The position numbers were made by a program, and so were the translations under genes. Shown here piece by piece: positions 43,901 through 51,934 of a DNA stretch of 64,000 bases. The notes beneath the pieces are model-generated. The model searched no databases, was not told the DNA's origin, and saw only the letters and a program-made list of their open reading frames with translations. The stretch covers positions 1 to 64,000 of the forward strand of contig NZ_FNEB01000003.1 of assembly GCF_900100005.1 (NCBI RefSeq), read 5' to 3'. Source of the DNA: Lutimaribacter saemankumensis (GTDB lineage Bacteria; Pseudomonadota; Alphaproteobacteria; Rhodobacterales; Rhodobacteraceae). Every line of letters starts with the position of its first letter. Positions within the stretch are counted from its first letter, which is position 1.

Positions 43901-44305
43901 CTCGGGGTCTTCCGCCTCGTCCGGCAGAGTGGTGACCGAGTCGATCGCCTGCTGCACGTCATCGGTGGCGCGGCTCATGTCGTAGCCGGGCTCGAATTCC
44001 AGCCTGATCGAGGCGCGCCCCTCGAAGGAGGAGCTGGACGAGGCTTCGACCCCTTCGACGGCCAGCAGCGCGGGTTCCAGCACCTGGACGATGCCGCGGT
44101 CCACGTCTTCGGCGCCGGCGCCTTCCCAGATGATGGAAATCGACACGTCGTCGATCACGACATCGGGGAAGAACTGCGCCCGCATCCGCGGAACGGCGGC
44201 CATGCCAAGGACCAGCAACACCACCAGCAACAGGTTCGCCGCCGTCCGGTGGCGCGTGAAATAGGACAGGATCCCGCCCGCGCGGTCCGGTATCTGGCGG
44301 ACCAT
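40913..44305 (-). CDS. RND-family efflux pump permease
   Basis: The 1130-residue protein has the RND architecture: an N-terminal helix, two large periplasmic loops and about twelve membrane segments. The proton-relay residues appear in TLGIVVDDAIVVGEHADARA (DD pair). The last ~85 residues add hydrophobic segments beyond the usual length of ~1040. It should export hydrophobic or amphiphilic compounds using the proton gradient. It overlaps nothing but is 3 bases from its adaptor gene. The outer-membrane channel is not in the cluster and must be borrowed. Confidence 0.93.
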   Translation of the reverse strand: MVRQIPDRAGGILSYFTRHRTAANLLLVVLLVLGMAAVPRMRAQFFPDVVIDDVSISIIWEGAGAEDVDRGIVQVLEPALLAVEGVEASSSSSFEGRASIRLEFEPGYDMSRATDDVQQAIDSVTTLPDEAEDPEIWRGTWYDRVTDLVITGPVGTEQLALFTDELVNRLFAAGVTRTTIRGIAAPRTIIEVPSVNLMAHDVTIQQIAAAIAEEVDADPAGDITGANARVRTGVEKRDPDQIAGIVLRSNPDGSTLTVGDVAEVRIEGVTRNRSYFVGEHPAMSIRVDRSASGDAIALQHQVEEVAAEMEATLPAGVTIDLIRTRAEAITGRLNILIDNGLMGLGLVLALLFLFLNARTAFWVAAGIPVSMLTAIALMYAAGITINMISLFALIITLGIVVDDAIVVGEHADARARRLREPPVVAAENAARRMAMPVFSATLTTVIAFFGLTAISGRFGDLISDIPFTVIVVLAASLMECFLILPHHMAHALTHTEKDHWYDVPSRIVNRGFRWLRDRLFRRVIAFVVWARYPVFGLTILILASQIAMFARGDVQWRFFNAPEQGSVTGNFAMLPGASRADTLAMMREMQRATDALGQQYEERYGRNPLDYVIAEIGGNSGRPLPGSETKDDDLLGGISIELIDADLRPYSSFQFVAELQDMVQQHPLAETVSFRGWRSGPGGEALDVQFYGATADTLKEASEALKSALLRFPEVSAVEDDLAYDKEELILELTPQGQSLGFTIDGIGRVLRHRLNGLEAATYPMGPRSAEIRVQLPETELTADFMERMQMRTPSGAYVPLADIVSVERRTGFSTVKRENGIRLISVTGDISEDDPARAEEVMRALEQEILPDIAARHQVEWRLSGLSEQEDEFLGDALTGLILCLTGIYIVLAWVFSSWTRPIVVMAIIPFGLVGTIWGHYIWDIPLSMFTVVGLLGMTGIIINDSIVLVTTIDEYGQERGLIPSIIDGAADRLRPVMLTTMTTVLGLAPLLYERSQQAQFLKPTVITLVYGLGFGMILVLIVVPALLAMQQDVSRQIAALKRSLRARALRGAMWPALIAVLAWLGLTMGWAAATGMLQPELAAALPAFAALPAMIASAALFLIGVAALSLLLFIGVGISHALRSRRPG

Positions 44306-44308
44306 CGC

Positions 44309-45775
44309 CTAGCCCCCCATCCGCGCTTCGAGCCGTTCGACCATCTGTGCCGGCACGCGCGGCTGTTGCAGGCGCGCCAGGATCGAGGATTTGATCTCGT
44401 CCGGCATACCGGAACTGTTTTCCACGAAAGCGACCAGCCGCGCGCGGCGTTCTTCGGTCAGTTCCAGCATCTCGGGCTCGGCCGGTGCTGACTGGGCATC
44501 GTCACCCGACAGGCGCAGCGGGCGCACCTTGATCCCTGGTCCCAACAGCGGCGAGCGTTCGCGCACCACCTCGCGGCCCGCAAGGCCGCGCCCGCGCACC
44601 AGGACGTCGTCGCCCTGCCGGCGCACAAGCGTCACGGGCAGGATTTCCAGCCGCTCGTCGGCCCCCAGGACAAGTACCGCGCCATCCGCCGCAAGTGCCG
44701 TGGCAGGCAGGCGCACGACATTTTCGACCGCCGGTTCGGTCACGCCGACGGTGACGAAATCGCCGGGTTTGAACCCGCGCGGATTGTCGAGCCTGGCAAA
44801 TATCAGGCGCCCGGTCTGGCCTTCGCCGACTGCGGCACTGTCGCGGGTCAGCACGCCCGTAGCCTCAAGCTCGGCGCCCAGTACGCTCAGAGTGACGGTG
44901 ACGGGCAGGGGGGCAAGATTGCCCTGATCGTCAAGCAGCCGCGCATATTGCGGGGTCGAGATGCGCAGCGCCACCTCAAGCGCGTTGTTGTCCACCAGTT
45001 GCGCAAGACGCTCGTTGGTGGCCACCAGCCCGCCCTCGACCACCGACACCCCGCTGAGAGAGCCATCGAATTCCGCGCGCAGCACGGTGTCGTCCAGTCG
45101 GCGCTGCGCTTCGTCACGCGCGATACGGGCGCGCGCCAGACGGGTCTGCGCCTGATCGACCCGCGCCTCTGCGGTGCTGACGGCCTGGCGCCGCGTCAGA
45201 ACCGCCTGACGCGCGGCCGAGGCCGCAAGTTCGGCGGTTTCCACGGCCGCCGCGGTGCCGACGCCGCGCGCCTCCAGATCCTTCTGCCGCTGGAAAGCGC
45301 GTTCGCGCAGGTCGGCCTGTTCCTGCGCGGCGTCCAGTTCGTCGCGTGCCAGCGCCAGCGCGCGTTCGGCCTCGCGGCCTTCCGCTTCGGCATCCATCAG
45401 GTCGCTTTCCGCACGCTCCAGCGCGGCCTGCGCGTCCGCAGGATCAATACGCAGCAGCACGTCGCCAGCCCGTACATGCGCGCCTTCTTCGAAATCGCGG
45501 GACAGTTCTATCACGGTGCCGCTCGCGGCGGCGCGCAATTCCAGGGTGCGCCTGCTCTGGACTTCGCCGAATGCGGTCAGGATGGGCGCCACGGTGCGCG
45601 GCTCGGCGGTTTCGACATTGACGGCAAAGACGCGCTCGCGCTGTGGCGGCACGCGGGCCTCCTGGCTGAGACGGTCCTGAATCGCGTCGCGCACCATCGC
45701 GCCAGCATAGACCAGCAGCGCGAGAGTGACCGCAAACAGAAACAGACCCGACAGGCTTTGCCGCAGAAAACGCAT
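44309..45775 (-). CDS. RND efflux periplasmic adaptor (HlyD/AcrA-like)
   Basis: The 488-residue protein has an N-terminal membrane helix (about 9-27), a lipoyl/barrel-sandwich domain split by a very long coiled-coil region (about 115-215, ALERAESDLMDAEAEGREAE and following) and a beta-barrel domain. It bridges the permease to an outer-membrane channel. The C terminus adds an unusual acidic, helical tail (SSILARLQQPRVPAQMVERL). It starts at ATG 45775 just downstream of an operator-promoter. Confidence 0.93.
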   Translation of the reverse strand: MRFLRQSLSGLFLFAVTLALLVYAGAMVRDAIQDRLSQEARVPPQRERVFAVNVETAEPRTVAPILTAFGEVQSRRTLELRAAASGTVIELSRDFEEGAHVRAGDVLLRIDPADAQAALERAESDLMDAEAEGREAERALALARDELDAAQEQADLRERAFQRQKDLEARGVGTAAAVETAELAASAARQAVLTRRQAVSTAEARVDQAQTRLARARIARDEAQRRLDDTVLRAEFDGSLSGVSVVEGGLVATNERLAQLVDNNALEVALRISTPQYARLLDDQGNLAPLPVTVTLSVLGAELEATGVLTRDSAAVGEGQTGRLIFARLDNPRGFKPGDFVTVGVTEPAVENVVRLPATALAADGAVLVLGADERLEILPVTLVRRQGDDVLVRGRGLAGREVVRERSPLLGPGIKVRPLRLSGDDAQSAPAEPEMLELTEERRARLVAFVENSSGMPDEIKSSILARLQQPRVPAQMVERLEARMGG

Positions 45776-45800
45776 CGATTTTAGACCCTTGCAAGGCGGG

Positions 45801-45845
45801 ATACATCCCGGCGCTCAAGTGTAGCCGGGATGTATGAAATGCCAA
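45801..45845 (-). promoter_or_regulatory. Operator-promoter of the RND pump operon
   Basis: Perfect 12-bp inverted repeat ATACATCCCGGC (45801-45812) and GCCGGGATGTAT (45824-45835) with an 11-base spacer. On the minus strand TTGGCA (45840-45845) and TACACT (45818-45823) are 16 bases apart, so one arm lies between -35 and -10 and the other just after the -10. This is the layout of a repressor operator, as with TetR-type regulators of RND pumps. No regulator gene is adjacent. It could also serve as a weak terminator of moaB. Confidence 0.6.
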
Positions 45846-45872
45846 GCCACAAGGCTGTTACGCATCGCCGCG

Positions 45873-46415
45873 CTATTTCCGTCGCTTGTGTTCTTCCAGC
45901 CGGGGCATGATCTGCACGAAATTGCAGGGCGCGTGGCGGTAATCCAGCTGGTATTGCAGGATCTCGTCCCACGCGTCCTTGCAGGCGCCGGTGCTGCCGG
46001 GCAGCGCGAATAGATACGTGCCACCCGCAACCCCGCCGGTGGCGCGCGACTGCACCGCGCTGGTGCCGATCTTGTTCATGCTGACGATGGTGAACACCGT
46101 GCCGAACGCGTCGATTTCCTTTTCATAGACGTCGCGATGCGCCTCGACCGTCACGTCGCGGCCGGTCAGGCCGGTGCCGCCGGTCGAGATCACGACGTCC
46201 ACATCGGGGCTTTCCACCCATTCGCGCAGTTGCGCGGCGATGGCGTCGCGTTCGTCGCGGACAAGCATGCGGTCGGCCAGGATGTGGCCCGCGCCTTCGA
46301 TGCGCTGCACCAGAGTGTCGCCTGAGCGGTCATCCTCGATCCCGCGCGTGTCGCTGACCGTCAGAACCGCGATGCGGACGGGGATGAATTCCTTGGTTTC
46401 GTCGATGCGTGACAT
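45873..46415 (-). CDS. moaB: Molybdenum cofactor biosynthesis protein MoaB/MogA-type
   Basis: The 180-residue protein has the MoCF fold with VISTGGTGLTGRDVT (about 95-109) and AGGTYLFALPGSTGACKDAWD. It acts in molybdopterin adenylylation or a related step. The N terminus IDETKEFIPVRIAVLTVSDTR, with the TVSDTR signature, is typical of the MoaB type. It lies in a leftward run with the phosphoesterase and UDG genes but is spaced 11 bases from the former. Confidence 0.94.
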   Translation of the reverse strand: MSRIDETKEFIPVRIAVLTVSDTRGIEDDRSGDTLVQRIEGAGHILADRMLVRDERDAIAAQLREWVESPDVDVVISTGGTGLTGRDVTVEAHRDVYEKEIDAFGTVFTIVSMNKIGTSAVQSRATGGVAGGTYLFALPGSTGACKDAWDEILQYQLDYRHAPCNFVQIMPRLEEHKRRK

Positions 46416-46426
46416 GATGGGTCGCC

Positions 46427-47020
46427 TCAGATTTCGAACCAGTTGGGTTTGGGGCCAAGGTTGTGAACGGCCGTGTCCCCGATCTTGCCCGACCGGCCCC
46501 AGCTGTCATGTATGTGCCCGCACAGCGCGATTTTGGGCTGAAACCGCGCGATCGCATCGCGGATCGCGATCGAGCCGACGGATTGCCCGCCCGAGGTCAC
46601 ATCCGCCACGCCCTTGGGCGGGGAATGGGTGACCAGCAGATCGCAGCCTTCGGCGCCCGCCAGCATTTTTTCGGCCTCGGCCTCGGACAGGTCGCAAGAC
46701 CACGCGCCGAACGGCGTGAGCGGAACGCCGTAGCCAAGGCCAAAGACGCGCAGGCCCGCGGCCTCGGTCGATTGCCCGTGCAGAACGGTCATGTTGGGGC
46801 GGGCGGCGGCGCGCAGTTCCTCGACGCTTTCGGCGTTGCCGGGCACGACGATCATCGGCGCCATGATGCCCCGCAGCATCTCCATCGCCTCGTCGAGCCC
46901 TTCGCGCGTGTTGCAGAAATCGCCCGCGCCGATGACGAGGTCGGCCTCGGTGCTGGCCTCGGTCAGGGTTTCGGCGCGGTTGCGGGCACGGTGCAGATCG
47001 GAAAACGCAAGTATATGCAT
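46427..47020 (-). CDS. Metallophosphoesterase (calcineurin-like)
   Basis: The 197-residue protein has the five metal-site blocks of the family: FSDLHRARNRAETL (D, H), VIGAGDFCNTREG (GD), PGNAES (GN), LVTHSPPKG (H) and CGHIHDSWG (GHxH). The substrate may be a nucleotide, a sugar phosphate or RNA; it cannot be inferred. Its ATG overlaps the stop of the upstream UDG by one base, so both may be coexpressed with moaB. Confidence 0.88.
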   Translation of the reverse strand: MHILAFSDLHRARNRAETLTEASTEADLVIGAGDFCNTREGLDEAMEMLRGIMAPMIVVPGNAESVEELRAAARPNMTVLHGQSTEAAGLRVFGLGYGVPLTPFGAWSCDLSEAEAEKMLAGAEGCDLLVTHSPPKGVADVTSGGQSVGSIAIRDAIARFQPKIALCGHIHDSWGRSGKIGDTAVHNLGPKPNWFEI

Positions 47021-47808
47021 CAGCCGGTTCCCAGCTTTGCCTTGAGAGACAAAAGGTCGGCCCAGGCCTCGCGCTTGGCATGCGGCTGGCGCAACAGGTA
47101 AGCGGGGTGAAGCATCGGCAGGGCCGGATGGCCATACGCCTCGTGCCATTGTCCGCGCAGCCGGGTGATGCCGCGTTTTCCAAGCCCGGCCTGGCAACTG
47201 TAGTTACCCATCAGCACGATGATCTCGGGCTTTGCCAGTGCGACATGGCGCTGCACGAAGGGCAGCATCATGGCGATTTCCTCGGGCTTGGGGTCGCGGT
47301 TCTGCGGCGGGCGCCAGGGCAGGACGTTGGTGATGTAGACGGCGTTCGACGCGTCCCCGGCATGGCGGTCCAGCCCGATGGCGGCCAGCATCCGGTCCAG
47401 CAATTGCCCGGCCCGTCCGACGAAAGGCTTGCCCTCGCGGTCCTCGTCGCGGCCCGGCGCCTCGCCGATGATCATCACGCGGGCGGCCGGGTTGCCATCC
47501 GCGAACACGAGGTTGCGCGCGCCCTTTTTCAATTCGCAATGCTCATACTGGCCAAGCGCCGTTCTGAGCTGATCGAGGTCGTTGGCCGCCTCGGCCATCT
47601 GGCGGGCGATCGCCACGGTATCGACCTCGGCCGGTTTGACGATGGGCGCGGGCTGCGGGGCCGGGTTTGCCGATGTGGGGCGGGCGGGCGCTTCTTTCGG
47701 CAATTCATACCGGTTGACGGGCGCGTCACCGATCGCGTCTATCGCGCCCAGTTCGACCTGCCATTCCAGCGCAGCCAGTGCCGCATATGTGTCGGTTGCC
47801 GATTCCAT
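47020..47808 (-). CDS. Uracil-DNA glycosylase family protein (family 4-like), only two cysteines
   Basis: The 262-residue protein has the motif A segment [20 protein letters not shown] (about 116-135) and motif [10 protein letters not shown] near residue 235. These are diagnostic of the UDG superfamily near family 4. A Pro/Ala-rich linker (about 35-62) separates a short helical N terminus from the domain. Family 4 enzymes bind a [4Fe-4S] cluster through four cysteines, but only two cysteines occur here (HCELK and YSCQAG). The cluster is therefore absent or altered. It is expected to remove uracil from DNA; other lesions are possible. Confidence 0.86.
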   Translation of the reverse strand: MESATDTYAALAALEWQVELGAIDAIGDAPVNRYELPKEAPARPTSANPAPQPAPIVKPAEVDTVAIARQMAEAANDLDQLRTALGQYEHCELKKGARNLVFADGNPAARVMIIGEAPGRDEDREGKPFVGRAGQLLDRMLAAIGLDRHAGDASNAVYITNVLPWRPPQNRDPKPEEIAMMLPFVQRHVALAKPEIIVLMGNYSCQAGLGKRGITRLRGQWHEAYGHPALPMLHPAYLLRQPHAKREAWADLLSLKAKLGTG

Positions 47809-47846
47809 GGTTCTAACCTAGGCGTTGGGACGTTGGGCGAAAAGGC

Positions 47847-48788
47847 TCAGCCGCGCGGGGCGGCGGCGCGCCGCAGCCTGTCATTGATCGCAACGCCAAG
47901 CCCTGTGTCGGGGATCGGAGCCACGGCGATACCCGCGATGCCGGGCCGGTCGAGCGTGTGCAGGTGGCGAAACAGGTTCGCCGCGGCTTCGACCAGATCG
48001 CCGGTTTCCGACAGGTTCAGATCGCAGGCCATCGGGCCGAAACCCAGCAGAACCTCGCCCGGATCGGCCTGCGTGGCATTCAGCCGGACGCGCGCGCCGG
48101 GCGCGTAATGCGATGCCAGTTGCCCCGGCGCGGTGATCGCGTCGCCCGCATCGCGCTCAAGCGGCGCGCCCAGCACGGCCTCGATCCTGTCGGCGGGGAC
48201 GCCGCCGGGGCGCAGAAGGGTGGGGACGCCCGCCAGCCCGACGATCGTGCTTTCCAGCCCTACGTCGCAATCGCCGCCGTCGATCACCGCGTCTATCCGG
48301 CCATCGAGGCCCGCCATCACATGCGCGACGGTTGTCGGGCTGATCCGGCCCGAGGGGTTGGCCGAGGGCGCCGCGACCGGCCCGCCGAAGGCGCGCAGAA
48401 CCGCCCGTGCCAGCGGGTGCGCAGGCACACGCAACGCCACGGTATCCAGTCCCGCCGTGACCAGGGCCGACAGCCCGTGACCCGCGCGCAGCGGCAAAAC
48501 CAATGTCAGCGGGCCGGGCCAGAACGCATCGGCCAGTTTTTGGGCGGTGTCCGTCCATGTCACGAAGTCACGCGCCAGCCGCGCGTCGGGCAGGTGGACG
48601 ATCAGCGGGTTGAAGCTGGGCCGGCCCTTGGCCTCGTAGATTCGCGCCACAGCACGGTCGCTTCTGGCATCGCCCGCGAGGCCGTAAACGGTCTCGGTCG
48701 GAAGCGCGATAAGCCGCCCCTCGGAAAGCAATTCCGCGGCGCGGACAATGCCACCCTCATCTCCTGGCAGAAGCTCTGTTTTCCCCAT
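47847..48788 (-). CDS. tsaC: L-threonylcarbamoyladenylate synthase (Sua5/YrdC family)
   Basis: The 313-residue protein has the YrdC domain (LPTETVYGLAGDARSDRAV at about 30-48 and KGRPSFNPLIVHL) and a C-terminal Sua5 domain (about 200-313), so it is the longer Sua5 type. It makes threonylcarbamoyl-AMP for the universal t6A37 modification of ANN-decoding tRNAs. The ATG at 48788 is the first Met before the conserved region. It is divergent from the acyl-CoA dehydrogenase across 115 bases. Confidence 0.93.
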   Translation of the reverse strand: MGKTELLPGDEGGIVRAAELLSEGRLIALPTETVYGLAGDARSDRAVARIYEAKGRPSFNPLIVHLPDARLARDFVTWTDTAQKLADAFWPGPLTLVLPLRAGHGLSALVTAGLDTVALRVPAHPLARAVLRAFGGPVAAPSANPSGRISPTTVAHVMAGLDGRIDAVIDGGDCDVGLESTIVGLAGVPTLLRPGGVPADRIEAVLGAPLERDAGDAITAPGQLASHYAPGARVRLNATQADPGEVLLGFGPMACDLNLSETGDLVEAAANLFRHLHTLDRPGIAGIAVAPIPDTGLGVAINDRLRRAAAPRG

Positions 48789-48903
48789 GCTCTGACGCCG
48801 CGTTCCGGTTGATGCGTGAGTGCGGCCGACTAGTCTGCCACAGAACTCAACCGAATACAGGCAGCCCCTCAATTTGCCAAGCTGCCTCCGCAGGAGAAAT
48901 CCG

Positions 48904-50598
48904 ATGCCCTATCGTGCCCCCGTCGCCGATTTGCGTTACATCCTGGACAACGTGTCGAGCTTTGCCCTGGTCCAGAACACCGAGCGGTTCAGCGATGCCA
49001 CCCCCGATATGGTCGACGCCATCCTGGAGGGTGCAGGCCGCATCTGCGAAGAGGTGCTTGCCCCGCTGCGCCGCACCGGAGATTTGCAGCCCGCGCGCCT
49101 GGAAAACGGCGTCGTCCGCACGTCGGACGGGTTCAAGGACGCCTTCGGCCAACTGGCCGAAGGTGGCTGGATCGCGCTGTCTGCCGGGCAGGAACACGGC
49201 GGCATGGGCCTGCCGATCACGATCACGACCGCCTTCAACGAAATGGCGGCATCGACCTGCATGTCGCTGGGTCTGTGCCCGCTGCTGACCCAGGGCCAGG
49301 TCGAGGCGCTGGAACATCACGCCAGCGACGAGATCAAGGAAATCTACCTGCCGAAGCTGATTTCGGGCGAATGGACCGGCACGATGAACCTGACCGAGCC
49401 GCAGGCCGGGTCCGACGTGGGCGCGCTGACCACACGGGCCGAACCCGAGGGCGACGGCAGCTACCGGATCTCTGGTCAAAAGATTTATATCACCTTTGGC
49501 GATCACGATTTCACCGAGAATGTGTGCCATCTGGTGCTTGCGCGTCTGCCCGGTGCGCCCGCCGGAACCAAGGGGATCAGCCTGTTCATGGTGCCCAAGT
49601 TCATTCCCGACGAAAACGGCAATCCCGGCGTGGCCAACGCGCTGAAAGTCGTGAGCCTGGAACACAAGATGGGCATTCACGGCAGCCCGACCGCCGTCAT
49701 GCAGTATGACGGTGCGACCGGGTGGCTTGTAGGAGAGGAAAACAAGGGCATGGCTGCGATGTTCACCATGATGAACAACGCCCGCCTTGCCGTTGGCGCG
49801 CAGGGTGTGGGCTGTGCCGAGGGCGCGTATCAGCACGCCCTTGCCTATGCGCAGGAGCGCAAGCAGATGGGCCGGATCATCGAGCATGCGGATGTGCGCC
49901 GCATGCTGCTGACGATGAAGGCCGAAACTTTTGCCGCGCGCGCCATCGCGCTGAACTGCGCCGTGGCCATCGACATGGAGACCGCGACCCACGATCCCGA
50001 ATGGAAGGCGCGCGCCGCGTTGCTGACCCCGATCGCTAAGGCGTTCGCCACCGATATCGGCTGCGAAGTGTCGAGCATCGGGATTCAGATCCACGGCGGC
50101 ATGGGCTTTATCGAGGAAACCGGTGCGGCGCAGTTCCTGCGCGACGCGCGGATCACGCCGATTTACGAAGGCACCAACGGCATTCAGGCGATGGACCTCG
50201 TGGGCCGCAAGATGATGGATGGCGGCGAGGCCGCGTTCCGCCTTCTGGACGAGATCGAGGCCCATGCCGAACAGGTGCGTGGCGATATGCCCGAACTGGC
50301 CGAACCGGTCTGGCAGGCTTCGGAAACGCTGCGCGAGGCGGTGGAATGGCTGGTCGCGCAGTCCGACATGCGCACGCGCTTCGCGGGCTCGGTGCCGTTC
50401 CTGCGGGCCTTTGCGCGCGTGCTGGGCGGCCATTACCACCTGCGTGCCGCACTGGCCGAGCAGGGCGAAGGGGCCCGCACCAAGCTGGCGCGTTTCTACA
50501 TCGCCCGTCTGCTGCCTGAACATGCCGCGCTTTTGTCGCACGCGATGGCCGGGGCGGACGATCTGTTTTCGGTCAGCGAAGACGAGCTGGCGGCATGA
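48904..50598 (+). CDS. Acyl-CoA dehydrogenase (long form, DmdC-like architecture)
   Basis: The 564-residue flavoprotein has the usual FAD and substrate blocks (MNLTEPQAGSDVGALTTRAE, GIHGSPTAVMQYDGATG, QIHGGMGFIEETGAAQFLRD, IYEGTNGIQAMDLVGRK) and an extra C-terminal domain after about 440. This long form is shared with DmdC (3-methylmercaptopropionyl-CoA dehydrogenase of DMSP breakdown) and with other paralogues in roseobacters. The substrate is not decided by sequence. CAGGAGA precedes the ATG at 48904. Its stop overlaps the start of the next gene by four bases. Confidence 0.88.
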   Translation: MPYRAPVADLRYILDNVSSFALVQNTERFSDATPDMVDAILEGAGRICEEVLAPLRRTGDLQPARLENGVVRTSDGFKDAFGQLAEGGWIALSAGQEHGGMGLPITITTAFNEMAASTCMSLGLCPLLTQGQVEALEHHASDEIKEIYLPKLISGEWTGTMNLTEPQAGSDVGALTTRAEPEGDGSYRISGQKIYITFGDHDFTENVCHLVLARLPGAPAGTKGISLFMVPKFIPDENGNPGVANALKVVSLEHKMGIHGSPTAVMQYDGATGWLVGEENKGMAAMFTMMNNARLAVGAQGVGCAEGAYQHALAYAQERKQMGRIIEHADVRRMLLTMKAETFAARAIALNCAVAIDMETATHDPEWKARAALLTPIAKAFATDIGCEVSSIGIQIHGGMGFIEETGAAQFLRDARITPIYEGTNGIQAMDLVGRKMMDGGEAAFRLLDEIEAHAEQVRGDMPELAEPVWQASETLREAVEWLVAQSDMRTRFAGSVPFLRAFARVLGGHYHLRAALAEQGEGARTKLARFYIARLLPEHAALLSHAMAGADDLFSVSEDELAA

Positions 50599-51644
50599 TG
50601 GACGGCGCGGCGCACGGTATCCGCTATCCCTGGGACAGGGCGCCCGAACCCGGTGAGGCCATCGAAGTCGCCGAGGGCGTGCTGTGGGTCCGCCTGCCGC
50701 TGCCGATGAAACTGGATCACGTCAACGTCTACGCGCTGGACGAGGGCGATCACTGGACGGTGGTCGACAGTGGAGTGAAGTCGCGTAAATCCATCGCCAT
50801 CTGGGAAGACATCCTGGCCCGCGTCCTGGGCGGCAAGCCTGTCGGACGGGTGATCCTGACGCATTATCACCCCGATCACGTCGGGATGGTCGGATGGCTG
50901 ATGGAGCGTTTCGGCGCCGAGAACTGGACCACGCGTACCACCTACGCGATGGCGCGGATGCTGATGCTGGATGTGGAGGACACCCCCAGCCCGCAGGCGC
51001 AGCAATTCTGGCGCGACGCCGGCATGTCGCCGGAAATGTATGAAAAGCGCCTTGCCGAACGGCCCTTCAACCTGTCGGACCTGTCGCACATGCTGCCGAC
51101 CGGTTTTGTGCGGCTGCAACAGGGCGACAGCCTGCATGCCGGGGGCAGGGACTGGGACGTGCATATCGGCAACGGCCACGCGCCCGAGCACCTGACATTG
51201 TGGAGCCGCGACGACAGCCTGGTGATCGCGGGCGACCAGATCCTGCCCTCGATCAGCCCCAATATCGGGGTCTATCCTGCCGAACCCATGGCTGACCCGC
51301 TGGCGGAATGGCTGGAAAGCTGTGAACGGCTTGCCCCCCTTGCGCGTGAGGATCACCTGGTCCTGGGCGGCCACAAGCTGCCATTCACCGGTCTGCCGCT
51401 GCGGATGCACCAATTGGCCGAGAACCATCACGGCGCGCTCGAGCGGTTGCGCGACCACCTGGCCACGCCGCGCGTGGCTGGCGACTGTTTCGCGCCGCTC
51501 TTCAAGCGTTCGATCGATGCTGGCACCTATGGCCTTGCGCTGTCGGAAACGGTGGCGCATCTCAATCACCTGCTGCACAAGGGCGACGTCACCCGTCATC
51601 GCCGCACCGGCGATGGCGCGTGGCTTTGGCAGCGGGTGGGCTGA
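50595..51644 (+). CDS. Metallo-beta-lactamase-fold hydrolase
   Basis: The 349-residue protein has the metal motif THYHPDHVG (HxHxDH, about 95-103), later metal ligands in IGNGHAPEHLTLW and IAGDQILPS, and a C-terminal helical extension (from about 265) seen in LACTB2-like enzymes. It is translationally coupled to the acyl-CoA dehydrogenase gene (ATGATG overlap). It may hydrolyse an acyl-CoA or related thioester; this is inferred from the pairing only. Confidence 0.88.
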   Translation: MMDGAAHGIRYPWDRAPEPGEAIEVAEGVLWVRLPLPMKLDHVNVYALDEGDHWTVVDSGVKSRKSIAIWEDILARVLGGKPVGRVILTHYHPDHVGMVGWLMERFGAENWTTRTTYAMARMLMLDVEDTPSPQAQQFWRDAGMSPEMYEKRLAERPFNLSDLSHMLPTGFVRLQQGDSLHAGGRDWDVHIGNGHAPEHLTLWSRDDSLVIAGDQILPSISPNIGVYPAEPMADPLAEWLESCERLAPLAREDHLVLGGHKLPFTGLPLRMHQLAENHHGALERLRDHLATPRVAGDCFAPLFKRSIDAGTYGLALSETVAHLNHLLHKGDVTRHRRTGDGAWLWQRVG

Positions 51645-51690
51645 CGCCGGGCCGCAAATGCGTCAAAACAGCCTTTGTTGAGGCGTGACA

Positions 51691-51726
51691 GGCGTTCGTG
51701 AATCCGTTAATCAACGGACCAACGCC
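51691..51726. repeat. Nested inverted repeats before the oxidase subunit IV gene
   Basis: GGCGTT (51691-51696) pairs with AACGCC (51721-51726) around an inner hairpin TCCGTT-AATC-AACGGA (51703-51718). The nested arms would form a two-step stem ending 27 bases before the start codon at 51754. It may terminate the upstream transcript or shape the leader of the subunit gene. Confidence 0.5.
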
Positions 51727-51753
51727 AAGGGACCAAGCGAAAGGACACGACAC

Positions 51754-51888
51754 ATGGGCGAGTACAAGCACGGCGATATGGACATCACAGTTCAGAAAAA
51801 GACGTTCGACGGGTTCGTCAACACGGTGAAATGGTCGGTTGTCGCCATCATCGCAGTTCTGATTTTTATCGCCATCGTCAACGGTTGA
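51754..51888 (+). CDS. aa3-type cytochrome c oxidase subunit IV
   Basis: The 44-residue protein MGEYKHGDMDITVQ... with one C-terminal helix (about 25-43, VKWSVVAIIAVLIFIAIV) is the small subunit IV of the bacterial aa3 cytochrome c oxidase (COX4_pro_2 family). It is a single-pass accessory subunit; loss has little effect in Paracoccus. The catalytic subunits are elsewhere. AAAGGACA lies about 7 bases before the ATG at 51754. Confidence 0.92.
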   Translation: MGEYKHGDMDITVQKKTFDGFVNTVKWSVVAIIAVLIFIAIVNG

Positions 51889-51934
51889 CGCCAGGCACGG
51901 GTCGCGTCGTCGCGGGCTTTCGGAGGGTATGGGT

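Noticed and set aside
48847-50541. A 564-codon minus-strand frame antisense to the acyl-CoA dehydrogenase
   Set aside because: Composition is shadow-like, and the dehydrogenase motifs on the plus strand are intact.
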